Below, piece by piece: positions 24,168 through 32,670 of a stretch of DNA of 64,000 nucleotides (positions are counted from its first letter, which is position 1; each line of letters starts with the position of its first letter). The position numbers and the translations under genes were made by a program. Where the stretch lies: positions 434,001-498,000 of the forward strand of contig CAWCSS010000003.1 of NCBI GenBank assembly GCA_963798325.1, written 5' to 3'. Below the pieces are notes generated by a model, which did no database searches, was not told the DNA's origin, and was given only the letters and a program-made list of their open reading frames with translations. Origin of the DNA: Solirubrobacter sp963798325 (GTDB taxonomy: Bacteria; Actinomycetota; Thermoleophilia; Solirubrobacterales; Solirubrobacteraceae).

Positions 24168-24824
24168 CTAGAAGCCCGGCGGTCCGACCGACGATTGCGG
24201 CTTGGACGCGGGCAGCCCGATGCTCGGGTCGGCGGGCTTGTCGGTCGGCAGCGAGCGCCGCATCGTCGGCGGCACCTCGCGGTCGGTCAGCGGCCGCAGC
24301 AGGCCGTAGGCGCGAAAGGCGGTCTCGGCGTTCGCGGGCTCCTTGGCACGGAACAGGAAGCCGTGGACGGCCGGCTCGCCCAGCGGCGAGCGGGCGGCCA
24401 GTGCCTCGAGCTCCGCGGGGTGCATCGCGGGCTTGAGCTGCTCCTTCGTGAGCGGCGTGGTGAACAGCAGGGCGCCGGTGGGCGCCTCCTCGCCGATCAG
24501 CGTGAACGCCGAACCGCCGGTGCTCGTCCACAGCCAGCCCTCGATGCCCTGCTCGCGCGGGATCACGGTGGTCGCCGTGAGGCGCCTGAGGACCGGGAAG
24601 CGGCCGCCGGCGCCGCGGACCTTGCCGGGCCCGCGGTCGATGTTGCCGAGGTGCAACTGGCCCAGCGTGAGCTTCAGCGGCTCGTGCAGCAGGCTGTCGA
24701 TCTCTAGCGTGGCGCCCGCGGGCGTCAGGCGCAGGGCGTCGGGGCTCAGCTTGCGGCCGGTCTCGAATCCGATCGTGTAGGTCCGGCCTGCGCCGCCGCC
24801 GGGCGGGGGTGGTGCGGAGGACAT
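24168..24824 (-). CDS. Conserved hypothetical protein
   Basis: A 218-residue soluble protein with no recognised domain. It has a Pro/Gly-rich start, a beta-rich middle (RTYTIGFETGRKL, LTLGQLHLGNIDRG, GWLWTSTGGSAFTLIGEEAP) and a Pro-rich tail. The ATG at 24822-24824 overlaps the phosphatase stop (TGATG), so it is translationally coupled to it. It is likely a partner of the sensor phosphatase, but this is inference from position only. Confidence 0.65.
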   Translation of the reverse strand: MSSAPPPPGGGAGRTYTIGFETGRKLSPDALRLTPAGATLEIDSLLHEPLKLTLGQLHLGNIDRGPGKVRGAGGRFPVLRRLTATTVIPREQGIEGWLWTSTGGSAFTLIGEEAPTGALLFTTPLTKEQLKPAMHPAELEALAARSPLGEPAVHGFLFRAKEPANAETAFRAYGLLRPLTDREVPPTMRRSLPTDKPADPSIGLPASKPQSSVGPPGF

Positions 24825-27112
24825 CAATCGTGGATGCTAGTCAGGACGAGCATCGCACGGTCGTCGATCGAACTTCCGCGCTCGAAGGCGCTGAGGGCGG
24901 CTTCGATGTCGTTGAGGATCGTCGCCGGATCGTCTTCGGCGCGCTCGAGCAGTTCGGCGAGCCGCTCGGGGCCGAAGCGGTCGGTGATCCCGCTGGCGTC
25001 GGTCACGCCGTCGGTGTAGAGCAGCACAGTGTCGCCCGGCTCGATCTTGTAGGTGTGCGCCTGGTAGGTGCGGCCGGGCACCGCGCCGAGCAGGACGCCC
25101 GTCGCTTCGAGCTCCTGGACGGTGCTCTGGCGCTTGAGCAGCGGCGGTGGGTGGCCGGCGGCGGCGACCGTAAGGGTGTCCTGGTCGAGCAGCGCGGTGA
25201 CGAGCGTGACGGGCGACAGGCGCGGCAGATCGACCAGGATCTCGTTGACCAGCGCGAGGATCGCCTCGGGGCGGGGGTCGAAGCGCGCGGCGGTGCGGAC
25301 CGAGTGGCGGACGAGGCTCGTCAGCGCGGCGGCGGCGATGCCCTTGCCGGTCACGTCGCCGAGGAACACGAGGTGGCGGCCGTCGCTGGTCGGCACGATG
25401 TCGTAGAAGTCGCCGCCGACCTCGGCGCCCTGCTCGCCCGCCTGATAGGAGGCGGCAGCGAGATAGCCGGGGACCTCCGGCAGTCGCTCGGGGAGCAGGC
25501 TGGACTGGAGCGTGTGCGCGACGCGGACCTGCTCCGCGTACAGGCGAGCGTTCTGGATCGCCGTCGCGGCGCGGATCGCGAGGTCCTGGGCGAAGGCGAA
25601 GTCGGTGTCGGTGAAGCGCCGGCCGCTGTCCGCGTTGACCAAAGTGAGGGCGCCGAGCGTCGTCTCGCCGAGGCGCATCGGGACGATCATCACGCTGCGC
25701 ATGCCGATCTCGCGCATCGCTTGCAGTTGCTCGGGGTCGCTGATCGACCGCTCCAGCAGCTCGTCGGGGATCTCGCCGTAGAGCTCCGGCGGGCCGCCTC
25801 GCAGGATGCCGGGGACGCCGGTCTCGGTCGTCGGATCGGGCGGGTAGCGGCGCCTGAGGTCCTCGGCCATGCGGACCTTCGCCGGGTCCTTGTGGGCGAG
25901 CGCCACCTGTTCGATGCCGCCGTCGGCGGTCGGGAGGTCGACCGCGCACCAGTCGGCCAGGAAGGCGACCGCGAGGTCGGCGACGCGCTGCAGCGTGTCG
26001 GTGTAGTCCAGGCTCGAGGCCAGCAGCTGGCCGGCCTCGGCGAGGAAGCGCTGGCGCAGCTCGGCGTCCTTGGCCTGGGTGACGTTCTCGATGATGTTGA
26101 CCGCGTAGTCGCGGCCTTGGTCGTGCAGGAGCGTGGCCTTCGTCAGCAGCCAGAACCCGTGTCCGGTCCGTTTGTCGATGCTGCGGGTGAGCAGCTCGGG
26201 GGCCGCCTCGCCCTTGAGCAGGCGGCGGCCGGGAAGATCGCCGACCGTAAGCGCCGTGCCGTCCTCCCTGGTCATCGTGAAGCGGGCGGCGAGCTCGCCG
26301 GGTCGAGCCTGCGTGAGCTCTTCGGGGGTTGCCGCTCCCAGCAGCCTGGCGGCGGCCTGGTTGGCGTAGATCGTCTGGCCGCGGTCATCGTTGACCGTCA
26401 CCGCCTCGGCGAGGGCGCCGAGCATGCCGTCCAGCCGGGTGCGGGTCGAGCGCAGGTCGGTCAGCAGGCGGGCGTTGGCGAGCACGAGGGCGATCCGGCC
26501 GGCGAGGACCCGCAGGAACGCGCGCGTGTCGTCGTCGAACTGGCCGTTCGCGGTCTTGAGGCCGAGGACGCCGACCCCCTTGAGCCGGGTCAGGGCGATG
26601 TCGGGGCCGCGTTGTTCGGTGCCTGGCTGCGGGGCGTCCGGGCCGTGCTCGAACAGGCGCCGTTGTTCGCCGTCGGGCTCGTCGATGTCGATCCAGCAGG
26701 TGGCCGCGACCGCCGGGACGAGCGTGTCGGCGATGCCCTTGATGGCGTCCTCGATGCGCTCCGCGCCGGACAGGTTGCCGATCGCGGCCAGCAGCGCCAT
26801 GCGGGCGCGCTCCTTGTGCGAGCGTTCGATCGCGCGGGCGGCGAACGTCGCGAGGATCGATCCCGCGGCGACGATCGTGATCCGCAGCAGGTGGTCGGTC
26901 GAGCCCGCGTAGTCGTTCCAGGTGCCGCTGAGGCCCGACAGCACAACGGCGATCACGCCGAGTGCCGCGGTCGCGCGGGTGTTTCCCGACACCGCGAGCG
27001 CGAACGGCGCCAGCACGAACATGCTCGTGAAGATGACCTCGTCGGGCGCGAGATAGTCGGTGATCGCGAGCCCGACCTGAAGGATGAGCGCCGCGACGAC
27101 CCAGCGAGTCAC
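24824..27112 (-). CDS. Membrane-associated GAF/PAS sensor with PP2C (SpoIIE-type) phosphatase domain
   Basis: A 762-residue signalling protein. Residues ~1-95 hold about three membrane helices. They are followed by a GAF-like domain (~105-225), a PAS-like domain (~228-345, starting MLGALAEAVTVNDDRGQTIYANQAAARLLG), a second GAF (~355-535) and a C-terminal SpoIIE/RsbU-type PP2C phosphatase (~545-760). The phosphatase has metal motifs GGDFYDI, GDVTGKG and YTDGVTDA. Such enzymes dephosphorylate anti-anti-sigma factors in partner-switching pathways. No STAS or anti-sigma kinase gene is in the window. It heads an operon with the hypothetical and zinc-ribbon genes. Confidence 0.92.
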   Translation of the reverse strand: MTRWVVAALILQVGLAITDYLAPDEVIFTSMFVLAPFALAVSGNTRATAALGVIAVVLSGLSGTWNDYAGSTDHLLRITIVAAGSILATFAARAIERSHKERARMALLAAIGNLSGAERIEDAIKGIADTLVPAVAATCWIDIDEPDGEQRRLFEHGPDAPQPGTEQRGPDIALTRLKGVGVLGLKTANGQFDDDTRAFLRVLAGRIALVLANARLLTDLRSTRTRLDGMLGALAEAVTVNDDRGQTIYANQAAARLLGAATPEELTQARPGELAARFTMTREDGTALTVGDLPGRRLLKGEAAPELLTRSIDKRTGHGFWLLTKATLLHDQGRDYAVNIIENVTQAKDAELRQRFLAEAGQLLASSLDYTDTLQRVADLAVAFLADWCAVDLPTADGGIEQVALAHKDPAKVRMAEDLRRRYPPDPTTETGVPGILRGGPPELYGEIPDELLERSISDPEQLQAMREIGMRSVMIVPMRLGETTLGALTLVNADSGRRFTDTDFAFAQDLAIRAATAIQNARLYAEQVRVAHTLQSSLLPERLPEVPGYLAAASYQAGEQGAEVGGDFYDIVPTSDGRHLVFLGDVTGKGIAAAALTSLVRHSVRTAARFDPRPEAILALVNEILVDLPRLSPVTLVTALLDQDTLTVAAAGHPPPLLKRQSTVQELEATGVLLGAVPGRTYQAHTYKIEPGDTVLLYTDGVTDASGITDRFGPERLAELLERAEDDPATILNDIEAALSAFERGSSIDDRAMLVLTSIHD

Positions 27113-27121
27113 GGCGCGATC

Positions 27122-27619
27122 CTACCCGCGCGCAGCCTCACCCAGGAGCCGTTCTACCAACATCGTGTCCTTCCATTCTCCGTCGAGCTGGCCGTGGCGT
27201 TTCTGGATGCCCACCTCGGTGAATCCGGCCGCCTTGTGCAGCGCCAGGCTGGCGTGATTGGTGGTGAACACACGGCTCGTCAGCTTGTGGTAGCCGGCCT
27301 CTTCCGCGGCCTGGGCGAGCGCGTTCATCAGCAGCACGCCGACGCCTTTGCCGCGTCGCGCGGGCGCGACGTAGACGCCGTGCTCCCCCACGCCCGCGTA
27401 CGCGCGCCGCACCGAGTACTGCGACACGCGGGCGAACCCGACGATCTCGTTGCCGTCCGTCGCCACCAGGAACGGCCGCCCCTCCTCGAGCCAGCCTTCG
27501 ATCTCGTTGGGCCGCCGCGGGCGCGTCTCGAACGTCGCCTGGCGCTCCTGGATGCCGTGGTTGTAGATCGCCGCGACCGCCTCTGCGTCTTGGAGGCGCG
27601 CCTGCCTGACCTCGATCAC
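27122..27619 (-). CDS. GNAT acetyltransferase, phosphinothricin acetyltransferase-like
   Basis: A 165-residue GNAT enzyme with the PAT/ArsN-type layout: IYNHGIQERQATFETRPR at the N-terminus, VYVAPARRGKGVGVLLMNAL (acetyl-CoA loop RRGKGVG), and SLALHKAAGFTEVGIQKRHGQLDGEWKDTMLVER. Relatives acetylate phosphinothricin, methionine sulfoximine or related amino acid analogues; the real substrate is unknown. The GTG start overlaps the upstream HARE-like gene by four bases (GTGA). Confidence 0.88.
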   Translation of the reverse strand: MIEVRQARLQDAEAVAAIYNHGIQERQATFETRPRRPNEIEGWLEEGRPFLVATDGNEIVGFARVSQYSVRRAYAGVGEHGVYVAPARRGKGVGVLLMNALAQAAEEAGYHKLTSRVFTTNHASLALHKAAGFTEVGIQKRHGQLDGEWKDTMLVERLLGEAARG

Positions 27620-28500
27620 GCGGCGTCCTCGAGGCGTGTGTGCAGGGCTTTCTGGGCCTCGTCGAGCTGCTTCTCGGTCTTGGCGATCTCGGCGGTGATC
27701 CGCGCGCGGGTGCTCCGCGTGGCGCTCAGGTACTCCCGCTGCAGCCGGTCGATCCGGCGCTTGAGCCGCTGCCCGGCCTGACGGTCGAGCTCATACCGCC
27801 CAGGCGTCGCGCTCTTGCGAATGACCGGCGAGCGCGTCAACTGCGTGAGGAACACGGCCAGCGGATCCTTACCGGCCACTTCGTGCCCCGCGCGGGTCAG
27901 CAGGTCGAACCACTCCCGATAGTGAAGCTCCTCGAGGCCCGCCTCGACCAGCAGCCGCACCGCGACCTCACGAATGGCGGGACCGCGAAGCGCGCTCGCG
28001 CCGCCGTTCGCGCTCGTTGCGCCCGGGCTCGCCGCGCCGCCGCTACCCACCGCGCCGCCACGCGCCGCGCCGCCGGCCGCGCCCGCCACGCCGCCGCCCA
28101 CGCCCGCCGCGCCGCCGCCCGCGCCCGCCGCGCCGCCGCCCGCGCCCGCCACGCCGCCGCCCGCACCCGCCACGCCGCCGCCCACGCCCGCCACGCCGCC
28201 GCCCACGCCCGCCGCGCCGCCGCCCACGCCCGCCGCGCCGCCGCCCACGCCCGCCGCGACGCCGCCCGCGCCCGCCGCGCGGCCGCTCGCCGCCCCGCCG
28301 CTCGTCGCGCCTGCGTCCGGCGCCGTCGGCACGAGGCGGTCGAGCACGCCGCACTGCTCGTCGATCTCCGCCATGCCCTGCTCGAGGCGGGCGAGCGCGG
28401 CGCGCAGGTCGGCGGCCTCGCGGGCGAGGTGGGCGCGCTGGCGCTCGAGTTCGGTCCGCTCGGCGGTGACGGCGCGGACGAGACGGGCTGACGGGCGCAT
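27616..28500 (-). CDS. HARE-HTH-like protein with long Gly/Ala repeat linker and coiled coils
   Basis: A 294-residue protein of modular design: a coiled coil (1-55), then a low-complexity linker (about 75-160). The linker contains at least eight copies of a 7-residue unit such as AAGVGGG. A winged-helix-like domain follows at ~174-239 (AIREVAVRLLVEAGLEELHYREWFDLL ... KDPLAVFLTQLTRSPVIRKSATPGRYEL), similar to the HARE-HTH domain found in DNA-binding and DNA-modification-associated proteins. A second coiled coil closes it (240-294). ATG 28498-28500 is the assumed start. A role in DNA binding is inference. Confidence 0.7.
   Translation of the reverse strand: MRPSARLVRAVTAERTELERQRAHLAREAADLRAALARLEQGMAEIDEQCGVLDRLVPTAPDAGATSGGAASGRAAGAGGVAAGVGGGAAGVGGGAAGVGGGVAGVGGGVAGAGGGVAGAGGGAAGAGGGAAGVGGGVAGAAGGAARGGAVGSGGAASPGATSANGGASALRGPAIREVAVRLLVEAGLEELHYREWFDLLTRAGHEVAGKDPLAVFLTQLTRSPVIRKSATPGRYELDRQAGQRLKRRIDRLQREYLSATRSTRARITAEIAKTEKQLDEAQKALHTRLEDAA
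28066..28260. repeat. 21-bp tandem repeat (minisatellite) inside the HARE-like gene
   Basis: About nine imperfect copies of a 21-bp unit (for example CGCCGCCGCCCACGCCCGC plus two bases) run head to tail, encoding the heptapeptide repeat AAGVGGG / VAGAGGG on the minus strand. Copies differ mainly by A/G changes (CAC/CGC). Copy number is probably variable between strains, and the array opens artefactual Arg/Pro reading frames on the other strand. Confidence 0.85.
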
Positions 28501-28535
28501 CCGGGCCGGTTCTACACGGTGGCTCGGACCATCCG

Positions 28536-28688
28536 CCACGTGGGGCTGTGTATTGCCTGTGCGTATCTCCCGGCGGGGGCGCTCGCGGCGGTGCACAAGC
28601 CTGTGCGTAGCGACGAAAATTCTCGCTACGAGCGGACTTTTCGCCGGTTCCGTCCGACCCGAGCAGGACCCTACGCAACCCCACGTGG
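28536..28688. other. Nested inverted repeats in an intergenic region
   Basis: Three nested dyads share roughly one centre. CCACGTGGGG (28536-28545) pairs with CCCCACGTGG (28679-28688), TGCGTAG (28604-28610) with CTACGCA (28671-28677), and GTAGCGA (28607-28613) with TCGCTAC (28623-28629). An 11-base direct repeat GCCTGTGCGTA also occurs at 28555 and 28599. This fills most of the 218 bp between divergent genes and could be operators or a structured RNA. Confidence 0.45.
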
Positions 28689-28718
28689 ATCCGCGTAGCA
28701 CCGGAAGGAGCCCGTCGC

Positions 28719-28901
28719 ATGTCCCGCCCGCAGTTCCCAACGCTGTTCGACGACTCTTCGCCCGAGGACGAAGACCTCCTGCTTCTCGACGACCTGTCCG
28801 CCCTCGTCTCCCACGGCCTGCTCGTCGAGCGGTCGTCCCCGGGCGGCCCTGTCTACGCCCTGACCGGCCTGGGCCAAGACACGCCCGAGTTCGGCCCGTA
28901 G
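28719..28901 (+). CDS. Small acidic protein, unknown function
   Basis: A 60-residue acidic protein (FDDSSPEDEDLLLLDDLSALVSHGLLVERSS), probably helical in the middle, with no recognised domain. It is supported by a good Shine-Dalgarno site (GGAAGGAG, about 8 bases before the ATG) and by the DUF2277 gene 10 bp downstream, with which it likely forms an operon. Confidence 0.7.
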   Translation: MSRPQFPTLFDDSSPEDEDLLLLDDLSALVSHGLLVERSSPGGPVYALTGLGQDTPEFGP

Positions 28902-28911
28902 GCTTGTACGC

Positions 28912-29181
28912 ATGTGCCGCAACATCCGTCAGCTCCACAACTTCGAGCCCCCCGCGACCGCCGACGAGGTCCACGACGCCGCCGTGCAGTTCGTGCGCAA
29001 GATCAGCGGCTCCACCAAGCCCTCCGCCGCGAACGCCGCGGCCTTCGAACAGGCGGTCGAGGAGATCGCGGCGGCGACCCACCGCCTCTTGGACTCCCTC
29101 GTGACCAACGCCCCGCCGAAGGACCGCGAGGTCGAGGCGGCCAAGGCCCGCGCTCGCGCCCAGGCGCGCTACGCGGCGTAG
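28912..29181 (+). CDS. DUF2277 family protein
   Basis: An 89-residue protein matching DUF2277 along its length: MCRNIRQLHNFEPPAT, AVQFVRKISGSTKPSAANAAAFEQAV, and LLDSLVTNAPPKDREVEAAKARARAQARY. The family is widespread in actinobacteria and proteobacteria; its function is unknown. A hairpin terminator follows 13 bp after the stop. Confidence 0.92.
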   Translation: MCRNIRQLHNFEPPATADEVHDAAVQFVRKISGSTKPSAANAAAFEQAVEEIAAATHRLLDSLVTNAPPKDREVEAAKARARAQARYAA

Positions 29182-29194
29182 GTACAGCGATCGC

Positions 29195-29229
29195 GTGACG
29201 TTTGTTCGCCACCAGCGAACGTTCGTCAC
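29195..29229 (+). terminator. Terminator hairpin after the DUF2277 gene
   Basis: GTGACG (29195-29200) pairs with CGTCAC (29224-29229) and, further in, GTTCGC pairs with GCGAAC around a 5-base loop CACCA. It immediately follows the plus-strand DUF2277 gene. Confidence 0.7.
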
Positions 29230-29310
29230 TCCCTCGCGGCGCGGGTGGCGCGTTGCCGCTCGCCGACGGGGCCAAGCGCGCCCACCCGCACACGAGCAGA
29301 CCGCGAGGGC

Positions 29311-29328
29311 CGGGCGCGCGAGCGCCCG
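29311..29328 (-). terminator. Terminator hairpin after the NmrA-like gene
   Basis: CGGGCGC (29311-29317), tetraloop GCGA, GCGCCCG (29322-29328). It lies 4 bases beyond the stop of the minus-strand NmrA-like gene and ends the rlmA-rec-SDR transcript. Confidence 0.6.
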
Positions 29329-29331
29329 CGG

Positions 29332-30129
29332 TCAGCGGGCCAGGTACTCGGCCAGGCTCGTCGGGTCGCGGCCCGTCAACGCACGAACGTGCGAGGAGAC
29401 GCCGGACATGCTGCCGTCCCGGATCGCCTGGTAGGAGGTGACCCAGCCTCGGACCTCCCAGTCCGGGGCGCCGTACTGCGCCCGGGAGGCGTAGGCCTCC
29501 TCGTCGGTCTCGTCGACGTAGGCCACGCCGAGCAGCGCGGCGGCCTCGGCCATGGAGAAGCTCGACGGGCCGGTGAGGTCATACACGCGGCCTTCGTGAC
29601 CGTCGGAGCCGAGCACCGCGGCGGCGGCCGCGGCCACGTCGTCGCGCAGGATCGCGGCCACGCGCCCGGTGCCCGCGGGGCCGCGGATCACGCCGTCGGG
29701 GCCGGCCATGCCCGGGATGAAGTCCATGTAGAGGTTCATGCGCAGGAAGGTCCAGGGGACGCCGCAGGCGCGGATGTGCTGCTCGGTGGCCCAGTGGTCG
29801 CGGGCGAGGGTGAACGTCGCGTCGGGGGCGGCGCCGAAGAAGGAGAGGTAGACGATCCAGGAGACGCCCGCCGCGACGGCGGCGTCGACGGCCGCGAAGT
29901 GGCGCTGGACGCGATCGGCGGACTCGGCGGCGGGGATCAGGAACACGGTGTCGGCGCCGGTGAACGCCTCGCGCATCTCGTCCGCGGCGCCGTAGTCGGA
30001 CGCGACGCGCACGTCGGTGAACCCCGCCGGCGCACGCGAGGCGTCCCGGACGACCAGACGCGCGGAAGGGACGAGCGCGGCGACCCGCCGCCCGACCTCG
30101 CCCGAGGCTCCGGTGATGGCGACGGTCAC
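29332..30129 (-). CDS. NmrA-like NAD(P)-binding oxidoreductase
   Basis: A 265-residue atypical SDR of the NmrA/QorB type. The N-terminal cofactor motif is TGASGEVGRRV, followed by VVRDASR, a valine/leucine-rich Rossmann core (GADTVFLIPAA, VSWIVYLSFFGAAPD) and a C-terminal domain typical of NmrA-like redox sensors or quinone reductases. There is no YxxxK catalytic pair. The GTG start (30127-30129) overlaps the stop of the upstream SDR by three bases (GTGA). Confidence 0.85.
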   Translation of the reverse strand: MTVAITGASGEVGRRVAALVPSARLVVRDASRAPAGFTDVRVASDYGAADEMREAFTGADTVFLIPAAESADRVQRHFAAVDAAVAAGVSWIVYLSFFGAAPDATFTLARDHWATEQHIRACGVPWTFLRMNLYMDFIPGMAGPDGVIRGPAGTGRVAAILRDDVAAAAAAVLGSDGHEGRVYDLTGPSSFSMAEAAALLGVAYVDETDEEAYASRAQYGAPDWEVRGWVTSYQAIRDGSMSGVSSHVRALTGRDPTSLAEYLAR

Positions 30130-30899
30130 GGGAGGATGTGGTCGACGTAGCCGCCGTCGACGCGCAGCGCGCCGCCGGTCGTGGCGGAGGACAGATCCGA
30201 GCTCAGGTAGACGACGAGGTTCGCGATCTCGGCCGGTTCGATCAGCCGCCCGAGCAGCGAGTGCGGGCGGTACTCGGCCACGAACCTGCGCTGCGCGTCG
30301 TCCCACTCCAGCTCGTCGCCGACCAAGGAGCGCACGAAGTCCTCGACGCCCTCGGTGTGGGTCGGTCCCGCGATCACGCTGTTGACGGTCACACCCGTGC
30401 CCTTCATCGCCTTGGCGTACCCGCGCGAGACGCCGAGCAGGGCCGTCTTGGTCACGCCGTAGTGGACCATCTCCTCGGGGATCACGACCGCGGAATCGCT
30501 GGCCATGAACAGCGCTCGGCCCCACCCGCGGTCGCGCATGCCCGGCAGGTACCCGCGCGTCAGCCGGATCGCGGACATGACGTTGACGTCCCAGTAGCGC
30601 TGCCAGGTGTCGTCGTCGACCTCCAGCACCGGCGCGGGCCCGAAGATCCCGAGGTTGTTGACCAGGATGTCGACGTCGGGCACCGCGTCGAACACCCGCT
30701 GCGCGCCCGCCGCCGACGCGACGTCGGCCGCGACGCCCGAGACGCCGAGCGAGGACGCGGCGCGCGCGACCTTCTCCTCGTCGCGCCCGTTGATCCAGAC
30801 CGACGCGCCGGCGCGGGCCAACCCGGCCGCGATCGCCAGCCCGATGCCCTGGGTGGAGCCGCTGATGAAGGCCGTTCGGCCGGAGAGATCGATCTCCAT
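30126..30899 (-). CDS. Short-chain dehydrogenase/reductase
   Basis: A 257-residue classical SDR. The cofactor motif is SGSTQGIG, the structural NNLG replaces NNAG, the catalytic serine is in FMASDSA, and the Tyr/Lys pair is in HYGVTKTALLG. The C-terminus TTGGALRVDGGYVDHIL is typical. The substrate is unknown. ATG 30897-30899 is preferred over the in-frame TTG at 30908. It follows recD by 10 bp, so it is probably co-transcribed with the rec genes although functionally unrelated. Confidence 0.88.
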   Translation of the reverse strand: MEIDLSGRTAFISGSTQGIGLAIAAGLARAGASVWINGRDEEKVARAASSLGVSGVAADVASAAGAQRVFDAVPDVDILVNNLGIFGPAPVLEVDDDTWQRYWDVNVMSAIRLTRGYLPGMRDRGWGRALFMASDSAVVIPEEMVHYGVTKTALLGVSRGYAKAMKGTGVTVNSVIAGPTHTEGVEDFVRSLVGDELEWDDAQRRFVAEYRPHSLLGRLIEPAEIANLVVYLSSDLSSATTGGALRVDGGYVDHILP

Positions 30900-30909
30900 G
30901 CCCGACAAC

Positions 30910-32670
30910 CTACGCGAGCCGGCGCCCGAGCCCGGAGGCGCGCGCGACCGGCCGGTCGATCGCGTCGCGGATCGTCTGCTCGGTCCCGACGAGGATCAGG
31001 TGCCGGTCGGCGCGGGTGACCGCGGTGTAGAGCAGCTCGCGGGTGAGGATCTGCGAGCTCGGCGGCGGGAGCAGCACCGCGGCCGTGCCGAACTGTGAGC
31101 CCTGCGACTTGTGCACGGTCATCGCGTACATCGTCTCCACCGCGCTCAGCCGCGAGGGAGCGACCGGGCGCTCGCGCCGCTCGAACGCCGCCGCCACCTT
31201 CCCGGCGGGCGTGACCACGACGACGCCGGCATCGCCGTTGTAGAGGTCCAGCCCGTAGTCGTTCTTGGTGATCAGCAGGGGCCGCCCGGGATACCACCGG
31301 GTGCGGCCGACGCGCCCCTCGAGCCACGCCTCGATCCGCGCCGTCCAGACCGAGACGCCGTGCAGGCCGTGCCGGTGCGCGCACAGCAGCCGGAACTCGC
31401 CCAGCGCGGACAAGGCGGACGCGGAATCCCCCGCCCGCGCGAAGTCGATCACGGCGCTCGCCCACGCCACCGCCCGCTCGCGGACCAGCCCGAGGTCGTC
31501 GAGCGCATCGGGATCGCCGGCGTCGACCGCGATCCAGGTGATGTCGGCGTGGCCGGCGCGCAGGGTCGCGATCGCCGCGTCGGGATCGTTGCGGCGGATC
31601 GCCGGTGCGAGCGCCTTGATCCCCTCCTGCCCGCGGTGCACCTGCTCGAGCACCTCGACGCCCGGCCCGCCCGCGCCCACGATGTCGCCGAGCACCGCGC
31701 CCGCCTCGATCGAGGTGAGCTGCCCGGGATCGCCCACGAGCACCAGCCGCGCCGTCGGCCGCACGGCCTCGACCAGCCGCGCCATCTGCGTCAGGGAGAC
31801 CATCGAGGTCTCGTCGACGATCACGACGTCGTGCGGGAGCCGGTTGCCGCGATCGTGCTTGAACCGGCTGTGCGAGCCGGGCTGCCAGCCGAGCAGCCGG
31901 TGCAGGGTCGACGCCCGCAGCCCCAGCAGCCCTTCGCGCACCCACGGCGCGACGTCGAGCCGCTCGGCCTCGTCGTGCACCGCCTGCCGAAGCCGGGTGG
32001 CGGCCTTGCCGGTCGGCGCGGCCAGCGCCACCAGCGGCATCTCCCCTGCCTGCTCGGCCAGCAGCGCGACGATCCGCGCCACGGTCGTGGTCTTGCCCGT
32101 GCCCGGCCCGCCCGCGACCACCGCGAGCCGCCGCCGCACCGCCGTCTCCGCGGCACGCCGCTGCCCGAGGTCGCGCTCCTCGGCGCCCCACAGGCGCGAC
32201 AGCCCGTCGGTCAACACCGCTCCGTCGACCGCCGACGCGCCCGTCAAGGCGCGCAGGTCGCTCGCGACCTGACACTCGTCACGCCAGTAGCGATCGAGGT
32301 AGAGCCCGGTGCCGACCAGCCGCAACGGCCGTCGATCCGCAGCGTCCTCGCCGACCGCGACCAGGGCACTCGCCGCCACCTTCGCCACCCAGTCCGACGG
32401 CCACGGGAGCCCGGAGAGATCGACCGGCTCCTCGGAGTCCACCGTCGCGCGCTCGCGAATCGTCGCCAGGTCGACGTAGACGTGCCCGACGCGCGGCGCG
32501 CGCACGGCCAGCGCCGCGGCCAGCACGACCGCCTCGTCGCGCTCACCGGCCAGCGCGGCCAACCGCGAGGCGACGTGAACGTCCGCCGCGACGAGCACGC
32601 CGATCGCGTTGAACTCCTGCAGGAGCCCACGAGAGGACAGCGCGAGCCGCGCTTCGGGCTCAACGATCAC
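30910..32670 (-). CDS. recD: Exodeoxyribonuclease V alpha subunit (RecD)
   Basis: A 586-residue superfamily 1 helicase, 5'-3' motor of RecBCD. Motif I is GGPGTGKTTT, with DVVIVDETSMVSL (motif II), RLVLVGDPGQL (motif III) and AMTVHKSQGSQF and LYTAVTRA (motifs V and VI). The length is normal for actinobacterial RecD. The GTG start overlaps the recB stop by four bases. It works with RecB and RecC in double-strand break repair and degradation of foreign DNA. Confidence 0.95.
   Translation of the reverse strand: MIVEPEARLALSSRGLLQEFNAIGVLVAADVHVASRLAALAGERDEAVVLAAALAVRAPRVGHVYVDLATIRERATVDSEEPVDLSGLPWPSDWVAKVAASALVAVGEDAADRRPLRLVGTGLYLDRYWRDECQVASDLRALTGASAVDGAVLTDGLSRLWGAEERDLGQRRAAETAVRRRLAVVAGGPGTGKTTTVARIVALLAEQAGEMPLVALAAPTGKAATRLRQAVHDEAERLDVAPWVREGLLGLRASTLHRLLGWQPGSHSRFKHDRGNRLPHDVVIVDETSMVSLTQMARLVEAVRPTARLVLVGDPGQLTSIEAGAVLGDIVGAGGPGVEVLEQVHRGQEGIKALAPAIRRNDPDAAIATLRAGHADITWIAVDAGDPDALDDLGLVRERAVAWASAVIDFARAGDSASALSALGEFRLLCAHRHGLHGVSVWTARIEAWLEGRVGRTRWYPGRPLLITKNDYGLDLYNGDAGVVVVTPAGKVAAAFERRERPVAPSRLSAVETMYAMTVHKSQGSQFGTAAVLLPPPSSQILTRELLYTAVTRADRHLILVGTEQTIRDAIDRPVARASGLGRRLA

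Noticed and set aside
28017..28469. Plus-strand Arg/Pro repeat frame (PRPPRRR)
   Set aside because: Antisense reading of the 21-bp minisatellite in the HARE-like gene; no ribosome-binding site.
29332..30525. A 397-residue reading of the NmrA-like gene
   Set aside because: The upstream 130 residues are antisense-like and overlap the SDR gene; GTG 30129 overlapping the SDR stop is the sensible start.
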